Counted from the stretch's first letter, positions 1 to 8,279 are shown. The stretch is DNA of 34,993 nucleotides from Pseudooctadecabacter sp. (GCF_020627745.1 NZ_JAHDGE010000003.1:128238-163230), one strand, 5' to 3'. A program made the numbers and translations. Notes: generated from the sequence alone by a model not told the origin.

Positions 1-66
1 TCATCTGGCCCGAAAAACTCCCCCCGGAGGGCCGACTGGCCACGAACACCCCTCGTCAGAGGTGAT

Positions 67-128
67 CGCCCGCACAGGCCTTACCGCCCGCACAGGCCTA
101 TCGCCCGCACAGGCCTATCGGCCTGTGC
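67..128. repeat. Three tandem 17-18 bp repeats with a hairpin at the 3' end of the response regulator gene
   Basis: The 15-base unit CGCCCGCACAGGCCT occurs at 67, 85 and 102, so the period is 18 then 17 bases. The last unit forms a perfect inverted repeat, GCACAGGCC (107-115) with GGCCTGTGC (120-128), separated by four bases. This hairpin spans the stop codon of the minus-strand regulator (115-117), and the two upstream units could pair with the same arm. No T-run follows on the minus strand, so it is not a standard terminator; it looks like slippage duplication of a hairpin arm. In positions 1-66 I see no gene. Confidence 0.75.
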
Positions 129-750
129 CCTGCAAAACCCCGTGTTCCATGGCGTAGCGGGTCAGGCCGGCGGTGCTGGAGATGCCCAGCTTGCGTTTGA
201 TGTTTTTGCGGTGCGTTTCGACCGTGCGCACGGAGATGTCGAGGGCGGCGCCCACTTCCTTGTTGGATTTGCCCTGCGCCAGTTCCAGCAGGATTTGCTG
301 TTCGCGCGATGTCAGCGGTTCGCGCCCGTCCGAGATGCGCGGCTTGAGCGATCCGCGCGCGCCGGTGCACAGGTATTCGCCGCCCTGCATCACGGTGTCG
401 ATCGCGGTTTTGATTTCGTCCGTTGGCACGTCCTTCAGCACATACCCCTTGGCCCCGTGGTTCAGCGCGGTGGAGATATATTCGGGGCTGTCGTGCATGG
501 ACAGGATCAGGATGCGGGTGTCGGGGCGCCGTTCGAGGATGATTTCGGTGGCAGACAGCCCGTTCACGCCCGGCATGTTGAGGTCAAGCAGGATCACATC
601 GGGCTGCATCGCTTCGACCTGATCAATGGCCGCCTGTCCGTTGGTCAGCACGCCGATCACATCCAGATCGTCGTAGGTTTCCAGAATGGCTTCGATGCCT
701 TCGGCCACCATGGGGTGGTCGTCGACGATAAGAACACGGATCGAGGTCAT
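115..750 (-). CDS. NarL/FixJ-type (LuxR HTH) response regulator
   Basis: This 211-residue protein has a receiver domain (residues 1-120) and a LuxR-type helix-turn-helix (about 144-205). The acidic pair D10/D11, the phosphoacceptor D56 in LLDLNMPG and the conserved lysine in YVLKD are all present, so the receiver looks functional. The HTH contains LTSREQQILLELAQGKSNKE and SVRTVETHRKNI, typical of NarL-type DNA binding. Its start overlaps the stop of the upstream histidine kinase by four bases (ATGA), so the two are translated as a pair and very likely form one phosphorelay. The divergent TRAP operon is the obvious target, by position only. Family assignment is firm; the regulated genes are inferred. 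Confidence 0.95.
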   Translation of the reverse strand: MTSIRVLIVDDHPMVAEGIEAILETYDDLDVIGVLTNGQAAIDQVEAMQPDVILLDLNMPGVNGLSATEIILERRPDTRILILSMHDSPEYISTALNHGAKGYVLKDVPTDEIKTAIDTVMQGGEYLCTGARGSLKPRISDGREPLTSREQQILLELAQGKSNKEVGAALDISVRTVETHRKNIKRKLGISSTAGLTRYAMEHGVLQGTGR

Positions 751-2168
751 GCGGTGTTGTCCAGTTTACGGGCAGAGGTATCGGGGGGCAGCATATGCGA
801 CAGCGGCACGCGGGCTTCAATGGTTGTTCCGTTCTGGGAGGCCATGACGCGGAAGGTACCGCCCAGCTGTTCCATACGTTCGGACATATTGCGCAGTCCC
901 AGCCCGCCCGAACTGCGCCGCGTCAGGCCGCGCCCGTTGTCGGTGATGCGCATGATGCCGCCCTTTGCGGTGCCTTTGAGGGCCATGGAGACTTGTGTGG
1001 CCTCGGCATGGCGTTCGATGTTGGTGAACGCCTCTTGCGCCACACGGTAAAGCGCGATGCGGGCGTCTTCGTCCAGCCGTCCGCGAAACACCACCGTTTC
1101 GAAATCGACGGTGATGCCGGTGCGGGCGCTGAAATCGTCGATCAGCGATTGCAGGGCAGGGGCAAGGCCCAGATCGTCCAGCACACCGGGGCGCAGATCG
1201 CGGGAGATGCGGCGGACCTCCCCGATGGCCCCGCCCAAGGCGTCGATGCCTTTGTCGAGGCTGGCCCCCGCACGAACGTCGCCCGAGGTGATCCGGCGGC
1301 GGGCCAGTTCCAGCGCATAACGCACGGAGACGAGGATCTGGCTGATGCCGTCATGCAGTTCGCGCGCCACACGTCCGCGTTCTTCTTCTTGCGTGTCGAT
1401 AATCCGTTCGGTCAGTTCCTTCAGCTTGGCGTCGGCCAGCCTGCGTTCGCGGATGTTCAGAACGATGCCGGTCAGGAACACCGCCAGAAGGGCGGCGATG
1501 GTAATCAGCAGGATATAGAAGGTCGTCTGCTGGATGCGGCTTTCCACATCCGCACGGGCGGCGGCCACGGTTTCGCGCACGTCATCGACGAAAATGCCCG
1601 TGCCGATGGCCCACCGCCAGTCCTGCAGCCCGTTGACATAAACAATCATCGGCGCGGTTTCGCGGGTGGTGGGCTTGGGCCATTGAAATTCATGATACCC
1701 GCCGCCGGTGCGTGCCAGCCGGATGATCTCATCCGTGATGGGCACCCCGTCGATGTCATCAAGGCCCGACCAGTTCTGCCCGATCAGGTTCGTCTGACGC
1801 GGCGCCACCAGATTGCGGCCGTCGTAGTCGAACACGAAGAAATAGCCGTCTTGGCCGTAAAGCATCGCGGACAGGATGCGCGTGACCTCCAGCTTGGCGG
1901 CCTCGTCATCGGGGGCCGCGCGTCCGTAGATGTTCACAAAGGCCGTGCGGGCGATGGACAGGTAGTTCTGCAATTCCTCGCGTTTGGCGTCGATCAGCTG
2001 GGTTTCCAACGCGCGGATTTCACGGTCCGCCAGCGCGCGCGACTGGTTGGCGACGATCCATGTGATCAGCGCCACCGACAGCACCAGGGGCACGGTGGCC
2101 AGCAAAAAGAGCTTTTGCCCGTAGCTGAGGCGCAGGCTGGCGCGCAGGTTTTCCATGAAGGGTTCCAT
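747..2168 (-). CDS. Membrane histidine kinase with sCache_2 sensor domain (HisKA_3 type)
   Basis: This 473-residue protein has a transmembrane helix at about 18-40, a periplasmic sCache_2 domain at about 45-200 (DGYFFVFDYDGRNL, then WRWAIGTGIFVDD), a second helix at about 215-237, a HisKA_3 dimerisation helix with phosphoacceptor H272 in ARELHDGIS, and a HATPase_c domain (AFTNIERHAEA, ITDNGRGL, GGLGLRNM). This is NarX/DegS-like kinase architecture and fits the LuxR-type partner downstream. sCache_2 domains in other sensors bind small carboxylates such as pyruvate, lactate, acetate and propionate. With a TRAP transporter transcribed divergently, a C2-C4 acid ligand is a reasonable inference. 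The second methionine (M5) is an alternative start. Confidence 0.95.
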   Translation of the reverse strand: MEPFMENLRASLRLSYGQKLFLLATVPLVLSVALITWIVANQSRALADREIRALETQLIDAKREELQNYLSIARTAFVNIYGRAAPDDEAAKLEVTRILSAMLYGQDGYFFVFDYDGRNLVAPRQTNLIGQNWSGLDDIDGVPITDEIIRLARTGGGYHEFQWPKPTTRETAPMIVYVNGLQDWRWAIGTGIFVDDVRETVAAARADVESRIQQTTFYILLITIAALLAVFLTGIVLNIRERRLADAKLKELTERIIDTQEEERGRVARELHDGISQILVSVRYALELARRRITSGDVRAGASLDKGIDALGGAIGEVRRISRDLRPGVLDDLGLAPALQSLIDDFSARTGITVDFETVVFRGRLDEDARIALYRVAQEAFTNIERHAEATQVSMALKGTAKGGIMRITDNGRGLTRRSSGGLGLRNMSERMEQLGGTFRVMASQNGTTIEARVPLSHMLPPDTSARKLDNTA

Positions 2169-2402
2169 GGACGAATCGTTAACGGGGTTGCGGGTGATTC
2201 ACTAGGGTCTGATTCGCGGCTGGCCGGTCTGTTGGCGCTAACTGCGGGGCGGAATTGGTAAGAAACGCTGACAATTCGGGCATTTCTACGGGGCAGTGGG
2301 TATTTCGCATGCGAAGTGAGTTCGTTAACGTCGGCCTACTTGAAACGATCTGTTCGCCTCTGGGAGGGGGAGGGCAGGCCATTCCATGGGAGGAAATTAC
2401 AC
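2169..2402. promoter_or_regulatory. Divergent control region between the two-component pair and the TRAP operon
   Basis: This 234-bp gene-free stretch holds a perfect 12-bp palindrome, TTCGCATGCGAA (2314-2325), and two copies of the 8-bp palindrome CGTTAACG (2177-2184 and 2333-2340), one beside each gene. These are candidate sites for the adjacent LuxR-type regulator, but I cannot link them to a known consensus. A strong ribosome-binding site GGAGGA (about 2390-2395) precedes the TRAP binding protein start. I see no convincing sigma-70 promoter pair. Confidence 0.45.
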
Positions 2403-3488
2403 ATGGATCGTCGTTCTTTCTTGAAGAACTCTGCGCTGGGCGGGTCCGCCGCAGCCGCAACAACTCTGGCAGCCCCGGCCTATGCCGCTGGCCACCGCAC
2501 GCTGACGCTGGTCACCACCTGGGGCCGCGGCCTTGCCGGTGTGCATGACGCCGCACAGCGCGCCGCCGACACCATCACCGCCATGTCCGATGGCACGCTG
2601 ACCATCGACCTGAAGGCCGCTGGCGAACTTGTGGGTGCCTTCGAAGTCTTTGACGCCGTGACCTCCGGTCAGGCCGACATGTACCACGGTGCCGACTACT
2701 ACTTCGTGGGTCAGCATCCGGGCTATGCGTTCTTTACGTCCGTGCCGTTCGGCATGTCCCCACAGGAACTGATGAACTGGTACTACCACGGTGGCGGTCA
2801 CGACCTGCACTCCGAGCTGGGCGAGATCTTCGGTCTCAAGTCCTTCCTCGCAGGCAACACCGGCCCACAGGCTGGCGGTTGGTTCGCCAACGAAATCACC
2901 GGTCCTGAGGATTTCCAGGGTCTCAAGTTCCGTATGCCGGGCCTTGGTGGTCAGGCGCTGGGCAACATGGGTGCCTCCGTTCAGAACCTTCCGGGTGCGG
3001 AAGTGTATCAGGCGCTGGCCTCCGGTGCGATTGACGGCACCGAGTGGATCGGCCCATGGGCGGACGAAAAGGCCGGTTTCCAGGAAATCACCAAGTTCTA
3101 CTACACCGCTGGTATGCACGAGCCGGGCGCAGGCCTGTCCTTGGCAACCAACCTTGATGTCTTCAACGAGCTGTCCCCAGCCCACCAGAAGATCATCGAG
3201 ATCGCCTCTGGCGAAGCGCACCAGTGGAACCTGGCACAGTTCATGAACAACAACGGTGCAGCGCTTGAGCGTCTGCAGGCCGGTGGCGTGAAGGTTCTGG
3301 AATTCCCTGACTCTGTCTGGGATGCGATGGGCACCGCCGCAATGGAGACCATGGACCAGTACAACGGTGACGAGCTCTATGACAAAATCCGTGCGTCCTA
3401 CAACGCCTCCATGGCGGAATCCTCCAGCTGGATTTCCAAGTCCGAAGGTGCGTACCGCGCCCAGCGTGACCGTGTGATGGGCGGCTAA
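2403..3488 (+). CDS. TRAP transporter solute-binding protein, TakP-like (DctP family)
   Basis: This 361-residue periplasmic receptor captures the substrate and hands it to the DctQM permease. The N-terminus MDRRSFLKNSA is a twin-arginine signal followed by an Ala-rich region ending near AAPAYA. An in-frame start exists upstream at 2316, but 2403 has the strong Shine-Dalgarno sequence and gives the complete signal. The body has the TakP-type features GNTG, GGWF, FRMPGLGG and the GTEWIGPW segment that in TakP contributes to 2-oxoacid binding. Close relatives bind alpha-keto acids or lactate, so a monocarboxylate is likely, though the exact substrate is not shown. The codon choice (many tcc, ggt, acc) suggests high expression compared with neighbours. 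Confidence 0.93.
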   Translation: MDRRSFLKNSALGGSAAAATTLAAPAYAAGHRTLTLVTTWGRGLAGVHDAAQRAADTITAMSDGTLTIDLKAAGELVGAFEVFDAVTSGQADMYHGADYYFVGQHPGYAFFTSVPFGMSPQELMNWYYHGGGHDLHSELGEIFGLKSFLAGNTGPQAGGWFANEITGPEDFQGLKFRMPGLGGQALGNMGASVQNLPGAEVYQALASGAIDGTEWIGPWADEKAGFQEITKFYYTAGMHEPGAGLSLATNLDVFNELSPAHQKIIEIASGEAHQWNLAQFMNNNGAALERLQAGGVKVLEFPDSVWDAMGTAAMETMDQYNGDELYDKIRASYNASMAESSSWISKSEGAYRAQRDRVMGG

Positions 3489-3528
3489 GGCTGCTGTCCG
3501 GGCCATCTGGTCCGGCGACGCGATCAGA

Positions 3529-3582
3529 TCAGGCCCCGCCTTTGTGCGGGGCCTGACATCAAGCCCCGCCGCGCACGGCGGG
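3529..3582 (+). other. Tandem hairpins between the binding protein and permease genes
   Basis: An 11-bp perfect stem, TCAGGCCCCGC (3529-3539) with GCGGGGCCTGA (3546-3556) and a 6-base loop, is followed by a second stem CCCGCCG (3565-3571) with CGGCGGG (3576-3582). There is no T-run, so this is probably a partial terminator or an mRNA-stabilising structure that keeps binding-protein message above permease message, as in many binding-protein-dependent transporters. Confidence 0.7.
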
Positions 3583-3615
3583 CACTGATATTCAAGACAT
3601 TTCGGGGGACAGGGC

Positions 3616-4662
3616 ATGGAAGAAGACGCAGAGAACGCGGGTTTCTGGTCCAGCTATGAAAACGGCTTTACGCGATTGGTTGAACGCTGGCAGGGCAACG
3701 CCCCTGACGGGGCGGACCCGATTGCACCGGCCGAGACAACATTGGGCGCCATCTGGGACAGCATCGTCTGGGTCCTCGCCAATATTCTCGAGGCGCTCTA
3801 CAACATTCTGTACGCAGTGACGCACCCCAATGTCTGGCTGGATTGGCTCAGCTGGGGCAACACGACCGAAGACAAAGAAGCGCTGATGCGGTTCATCTAC
3901 TTTGGCGGGTCGGTCGAATTTTTCTTTGCGGTCTTCACGCTGTTCCTGATCATCACGGTGATCGCCTTTGCCTACCGCCCCTTCATGTGGGGCTGCGTGC
4001 GGGTGTTCGAGGCGATTGCGAATTCCGTCGGCCGTACCTTTGCCTGGGCCGGTCTGATCATGGTGGCGATCCAGATCATCATCATCTTTATGCAGCGCGT
4101 TTTTGCCGTGTCCGAGATCAGCTTCGGGTTCGGGATGGTCACGACCTTTGATGTGTCGTGGTGGGCGGAAAGCCTGAAGCTGTATAACGCCATGATCGTG
4201 TGCATGTGTGTGACCTACACCTTTGTGCAGGGCGGTCATGTGCGGGTCGATCTGATCTATTCCGCCGTCAGCCACCGCACCAAGCGGATCATCGACATGG
4301 TGGGCTCCATCATCTTTATGGTGCCTGCGGCGATCCTGACCTGGATGTACGGCTGGTACTTCCTGTGGCGGCATCTGGTGGTGCCGAAGCCATCGGCGTC
4401 AGACAGTCTGGACCGGTTGATCACCAAGGCGCGCGCGCTGCGCTGGAATGTGGAAACCATCGGGTTCAGCCCGAACGGGTTCAACGCCTATTTCCTGTTC
4501 AAGATCCTGCTGGTGGCCTTCACCGCGCTGGTGCTGTTGCAGGCCATAGCCTTTTTCTACCGGTCCTATCTGGAACTGGTCGAGGGCGAAGAGAGTGCGG
4601 GCAAATACCTGGACAAAGATTCCCTCGGAGAGGGTGAAGAAGCTTATGAGGGGACGCACTGA
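3616..4662 (+). CDS. TRAP transporter small permease subunit (DctQ type), enlarged
   Basis: This 348-residue membrane protein has hydrophobic segments around residues 50-75, 98-120, 130-155, 195-212, 225-250 and 295-320. The conserved DctQ sequence FVQGGHVRVDL is present near 206-216. DctQ proteins usually have about 160-200 residues and four helices, so this one carries an N-terminal extension of about 95 residues, including a hydrophobic helix, plus an insert before the last helix. It partners DctM downstream, with which it shares a one-base overlap (TGATG), and the binding protein upstream. Family assignment is firm; the role of the extra segments is unknown. Confidence 0.92.
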   Translation: MEEDAENAGFWSSYENGFTRLVERWQGNAPDGADPIAPAETTLGAIWDSIVWVLANILEALYNILYAVTHPNVWLDWLSWGNTTEDKEALMRFIYFGGSVEFFFAVFTLFLIITVIAFAYRPFMWGCVRVFEAIANSVGRTFAWAGLIMVAIQIIIIFMQRVFAVSEISFGFGMVTTFDVSWWAESLKLYNAMIVCMCVTYTFVQGGHVRVDLIYSAVSHRTKRIIDMVGSIIFMVPAAILTWMYGWYFLWRHLVVPKPSASDSLDRLITKARALRWNVETIGFSPNGFNAYFLFKILLVAFTALVLLQAIAFFYRSYLELVEGEESAGKYLDKDSLGEGEEAYEGTH

Positions 4663-7013
4663 TGCTCTTCGGACTTGATGGCGTAGAAATTGGCCTCATC
4701 ATCGTTTTCCTGTGTTTGTTCGCAGGTATCTTGTCGGGCTTTCCGGTGGCCTTTGCCATTGGCGGATCGGCGGTCATTTCCTTTGCGATCATCGCAGCCC
4801 TGGATTCGGGCGGCTATCTGATCCATCAGGCGATTGACACGGGGACAGCGGAATATGCTGCCCTGATTGCCGAAGGGATCAGGCCGGACACCATATCGGT
4901 CTTCCGATACCCCGATCTGCCGCGCATCGCCGAACATGTCTTTGTGGGCGGCTGGGAAACCGCGCTGGATCGCAATGTGTCCTTCGTCGTGAACCGCATG
5001 AACGAACGGGTGCTGGCCGGTCAGTCGATCGAGACTTTGTTGGCGGTGCTGATGTTCGTGCTGATGGGGATCACGCTGGAACGGTCCAAGATCGCGGACG
5101 ACTTGCTGACCACCATGAGCCGCGTCTTTGGCGGATTGCCGGGCGGTCTGGCCGTGTCGGTTGTGGTTGTGGGTGCGTTCTTGGCGGCCTCCACAGGGAT
5201 CGTGGGTGCGACTGTTGTAACCATGGGGCTGCTGTCGCTGCCCACCATGTTGCGGGCGGGCTATTCCAAGGAACTGGCCACGGGCGTCATTGCGGCGTCT
5301 GGCACATTGGGGCAGATCATCCCGCCGTCCATCGTCATCGTGCTGTTGGGCACGCTGGCGGGGGATTTGTATTCCGCCGCACAAGAGGAACGTGCGCAGC
5401 TTGCGGGCTGTTCCGACGCGCTGACCTATCTGGGGGAACCTGCGGTGGTGTCTGTGGGCACGTTGTTCCAGGCGGCGCTGTTGCCGGGCATCATGCTGGC
5501 GTTTCTTTATGCGGCCTATGCCTTTGGCTTTGCCCTGCTGAACCCGGCCAAGGCGCCTGCGGTTGAAATGGGGTCCACAAACTCCGAAGTCATCACCCGC
5601 AACGAAGGGCTGACATGGTTCCTCGCCGTGCCCGGCGGTCTGATCATCTTGCTGGTGTTCTTGATGAACCTCGGCGTGGTGGGCAGCCAGTCTGTCATCG
5701 TCGACAGCTTTACCGATGCAGGCCAGACGGCCAGCTTGCGCACCAATGTGTCGCCGGAATGTGCGGCCTCCATGCAGGAGTTGCACGGAGATGAGGCGTG
5801 GAATGCCGCGCTTGCCGAACAGGCGACGATCAATGACGCAGGCGGGGTCGAACAGGCCCGCGCGCTGAGTGATGAGGAACGTGCAGAGGCCGTGGCCCAG
5901 AAGGTGGCGGATGCGCCCGTGATCGGCACCGGCATCGGTATTCTGGCGCTGCTGATTGCACTGGTTCTGGTGATTGCGCGGGGCGTGTCGCCCTCGGCCA
6001 ATCCGTTGCCCCTGATTGTGGGCGGGGCCGGTGTGGTGCTGTTGTTGCTGGCCGATATCGTGCTGATTTCGCCGCTGACATCGCCCGGTGTGACGACGTT
6101 GATCATCATTCTGCCGCTGTTGCTGGTCATGTGGTCCATGCGCTTTGCGCTGGCGCGGCTGGCCAAGAACGATCTGTTGCGCGTGGTCTTCCCACCGCTG
6201 GTTCTGATTGTCGCGGTGCTGGGGTCGATCCTTGGCGGGATCACCAACCCGACGCCGGCTGCGGCCTTGGGCGCTGGCGGTGCCATCATGCTGGCGGCGT
6301 ACCGCAAGCTGGCGGATCAGGAAAAGTCGGGCAAGATCATCCTGCTGGCCACGGCGGCTGTCGGGCTGATGCTGGTCGTGGGTGTAAACTTCGACATGCG
6401 GATCGGACAGGAAGAGGTCGCGTTCGAAGACTACCTTGCGTTCTTCTTTGCCTTCTCGATGTTCCTGTTTTCCATGTTCGGTCTGGCCTATGCCTGCGCC
6501 GTGTTGTGGCTGGGCGGGGTGCTGACACCGGTGGTGCGCGAGACGGCGAAGGTGACGTCGATGGTGTTCACCATCCTGATCGGGTCGCAGCTGTTGAACC
6601 TCGTGGTCATCTCCTTTGGCGGCGAACATTACATCCAGCAGTTCCTGCGGTCGTTCGATCAGGAATGGACGGTGTTCCTGATCGTGATGCTGGTGCTCTT
6701 TGTGCTGGGCTTCGTGTTGGACTTCCTTGAGATCATCTACATCGTGGTGCCCATTGTCGGCCCCGTCATCTATGGCGGCACGTTTGATCCCAAATGGGTG
6801 ACCATCATGATCGCGGTGAACCTGCAGACGTCGTTCCTCACGCCGCCCTTTGGCTTTGCGCTGTTCTATCTGCGCGGGGTGGCCCCCAAGGAGGTCACGA
6901 CAGGCGACATCTACCGCGGGGTGGCACCCTTCGTGCTGATCCAGGTGGTGGGTCTGGCGATCCTGGCGTTCTTCCCCAGTATCGTGACGATTGTGCCGAA
7001 CCTCTTGAAGTGA
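4662..7013 (+). CDS. TRAP transporter large permease subunit (DctM type), enlarged
   Basis: This 783-residue polytopic membrane protein is the ion-coupled transport channel of the TRAP system. The family signatures are visible: an N-terminal block with FPVAFAIGG, the central GTLGQIIPPSIVIVLLG, and a C-terminal LDFLEIIYIVVPIVGPV followed by LQTSFLTPPFGFALFYLRG. DctM is usually about 425-450 residues. Here roughly 300 residues are inserted between the two halves (about 300-620), containing an acidic soluble stretch and several additional hydrophobic helices, and another extra segment (about 42-120) lies near the N-terminus. No frameshift is seen. It ends just before a strong terminator. Confidence 0.93.
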   Translation: MLFGLDGVEIGLIIVFLCLFAGILSGFPVAFAIGGSAVISFAIIAALDSGGYLIHQAIDTGTAEYAALIAEGIRPDTISVFRYPDLPRIAEHVFVGGWETALDRNVSFVVNRMNERVLAGQSIETLLAVLMFVLMGITLERSKIADDLLTTMSRVFGGLPGGLAVSVVVVGAFLAASTGIVGATVVTMGLLSLPTMLRAGYSKELATGVIAASGTLGQIIPPSIVIVLLGTLAGDLYSAAQEERAQLAGCSDALTYLGEPAVVSVGTLFQAALLPGIMLAFLYAAYAFGFALLNPAKAPAVEMGSTNSEVITRNEGLTWFLAVPGGLIILLVFLMNLGVVGSQSVIVDSFTDAGQTASLRTNVSPECAASMQELHGDEAWNAALAEQATINDAGGVEQARALSDEERAEAVAQKVADAPVIGTGIGILALLIALVLVIARGVSPSANPLPLIVGGAGVVLLLLADIVLISPLTSPGVTTLIIILPLLLVMWSMRFALARLAKNDLLRVVFPPLVLIVAVLGSILGGITNPTPAAALGAGGAIMLAAYRKLADQEKSGKIILLATAAVGLMLVVGVNFDMRIGQEEVAFEDYLAFFFAFSMFLFSMFGLAYACAVLWLGGVLTPVVRETAKVTSMVFTILIGSQLLNLVVISFGGEHYIQQFLRSFDQEWTVFLIVMLVLFVLGFVLDFLEIIYIVVPIVGPVIYGGTFDPKWVTIMIAVNLQTSFLTPPFGFALFYLRGVAPKEVTTGDIYRGVAPFVLIQVVGLAILAFFPSIVTIVPNLLK

Positions 7014-7016
7014 TGC

Positions 7017-7042
7017 AAAAGGCGCCCTGCGGGGCGCCTTTT
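7017..7042 (+). terminator. Rho-independent terminator of the TRAP operon
   Basis: The stem GGCGCCC (7021-7027) pairs with GGGCGCC (7032-7038) around TGCG, flanked by AAAA before and TTTT after, giving an 11-bp stem with a U-tail. It starts three bases after the DctM stop codon. It also lies just beyond the 3' end of the convergent photolyase-like gene and, being symmetrical, may serve both directions. Confidence 0.9.
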
Positions 7043-7073
7043 CATTCGGGATGCATGCGGAATTTTCCGAGTG

Positions 7074-8228
7074 TCAAAGCATCTCCGGCTGGTCGTCATA
7101 GGCACCCAGCAGTTTGGGGATCTTGTCCTTGAACTTGAAGAACCCTGCGGTGGCATGGGGCCACGCCCGCGCATCATAGGGACGCAGGATTTTGGCAATG
7201 CCGTCCGGCAGCACGTCAGCGGTGCCGCCGACAGGCGGGTAGGACATGGCCACAGCATCGTGATCTTTCGCCCAGTTCGCGACGTCATCGGCGGTGTCCA
7301 GCACGGTCACCGTCCCGATCCGGGCCAGCAGATCGTCTTTCGCGCCCGCCATGAACGCCGACAGCTTTGCGCCTGTATGAAGGGGGCTGCGGTGGGCGGT
7401 GCCGTCGAAATAGGCAATCTGTGATACATCGAGTTGATCCAGCAGCCAGTCCGGCGTCATGTCGTCTTCGGTGACCAGAACGGCAACCGGGCCCTTTGGC
7501 AGCGGATCAGAGGTGGGCAGGGGGCTGCGGTCGGGATTGGGATACCCGTCAAGCGGGGGCGCAAAAGCGGCAAGGCCCTCGGGTTTGAACCGCCCTTCGG
7601 TGTACCGCGAGATGTTGGACGGTCGTGCCAGATAGGTTTTGCCCACGGTCTGCATCCCGCCGACCCAGCGCCATCCCAACGTATTGGACGCGGGATCGCC
7701 GTCCAGCAGGTGCCGCAGAAAGAAATCCGCGCCCAATTCCCATGGCAGACGCAGGGTGAACATCCAGATCGAGGCGAACCACATCCGTGCGTGGTTGTGC
7801 AGATAGCCCGTGTCCACCAGTTCGCGCGCCCAGTGGTCGAAACAGTCGATGCCGGTGTCGCCCGCGCAGGCGGCCTCCCATTCCGCGCGCAGTCCCGATT
7901 GGGTCTGCACATCATTGAGCGCCTGTGTCAGCCCCGCGCGGTACTGCGTCCAGACCGACGGGCGGTGTTCCAGCCAGCCTTTCCAATAGGTGCGCCAGTA
8001 GACCTCCTGTACGAACTTTTGTGCAGCCGAAGGGGAATGGGTGCCAAGGCAGGCGCGCAGCACCTCATCCTCCGTGATCATCCGGTGACGCAAATAGGGC
8101 GACAGCCGCGACACATCGTCATGGCCGGGCCGGTCATAGTTGCGCTGGGACGCATAGTCGCGCCCCATTCGCGGGGTGAAGGCTGTCAGACGCGCAAGCG
8201 CCGCCTGTCTGGAGGGGATGAATGTCAT
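7074..8228 (-). CDS. Photolyase/cryptochrome-family FAD-binding protein with C-terminal alpha/beta domain
   Basis: The first 210 residues or so of this 384-residue protein form a photolyase FAD-binding domain: NYDRPGHDDVSRLSPYLRHR, QKFVQEVYWRTYWKGW, GYLHNHARMWFASIW, then DGDPASNTLGWRWVGG. These are the segments that hold FAD and the substrate pocket. No antenna-type alpha/beta domain precedes them. Instead residues from about 250 on look like an alpha/beta fold (VAVLVTEDDMTPDWLL, then a tail with GFFKFKDKIP), so the domain order appears inverted. I chose the start at 8228 (MTFIPSRQ) because the open frame further upstream is antisense to clpP. It may be a DNA repair enzyme or a photoreceptor; which one cannot be told from sequence. 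Confidence 0.88.
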   Translation of the reverse strand: MTFIPSRQAALARLTAFTPRMGRDYASQRNYDRPGHDDVSRLSPYLRHRMITEDEVLRACLGTHSPSAAQKFVQEVYWRTYWKGWLEHRPSVWTQYRAGLTQALNDVQTQSGLRAEWEAACAGDTGIDCFDHWARELVDTGYLHNHARMWFASIWMFTLRLPWELGADFFLRHLLDGDPASNTLGWRWVGGMQTVGKTYLARPSNISRYTEGRFKPEGLAAFAPPLDGYPNPDRSPLPTSDPLPKGPVAVLVTEDDMTPDWLLDQLDVSQIAYFDGTAHRSPLHTGAKLSAFMAGAKDDLLARIGTVTVLDTADDVANWAKDHDAVAMSYPPVGGTADVLPDGIAKILRPYDARAWPHATAGFFKFKDKIPKLLGAYDDQPEML

Positions 8229-8248
8229 ATGGTGCAAGCTAGGGGTGG

Positions 8249-8279
8249 TTGAAACCGGATCAAGGCGACCCTTTATATA
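8249..8279 (+). promoter_or_regulatory. Candidate sigma-70-type promoter for clpP
   Basis: TTGAAA (8249-8254) is followed after 18 bases by TTATAT (8273-8278), about 130 bases before the clpP start, in the 180-bp divergent region (8229-8408) shared with the photolyase-like gene. A CTTGAA element near 8316 resembles a heat-shock -35 box, but no matching -10 lies at the right distance. The clpP start itself is preceded by GAGG at good spacing. Confidence 0.35.

Noticed and set aside
67..118. CRISPR-like array
   Set aside because: Only three units with two or three bases between them; there are no spacers and no cas genes.
142..2261. Long plus-strand open frames (142-1050 and 795-2261)
   Set aside because: They are antisense to the response regulator and kinase, have shadow-type composition and match no family; the minus-strand genes have clear domains.
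2397..3617. Minus-strand frame of 406 codons
   Set aside because: Antisense shadow of the TRAP binding-protein gene, which has a Tat signal and family motifs.
4644..6629. Minus-strand frame of 661 codons
   Set aside because: Antisense to DctM; very His/Gln/Arg-rich composition typical of reverse-complemented high-GC membrane genes.
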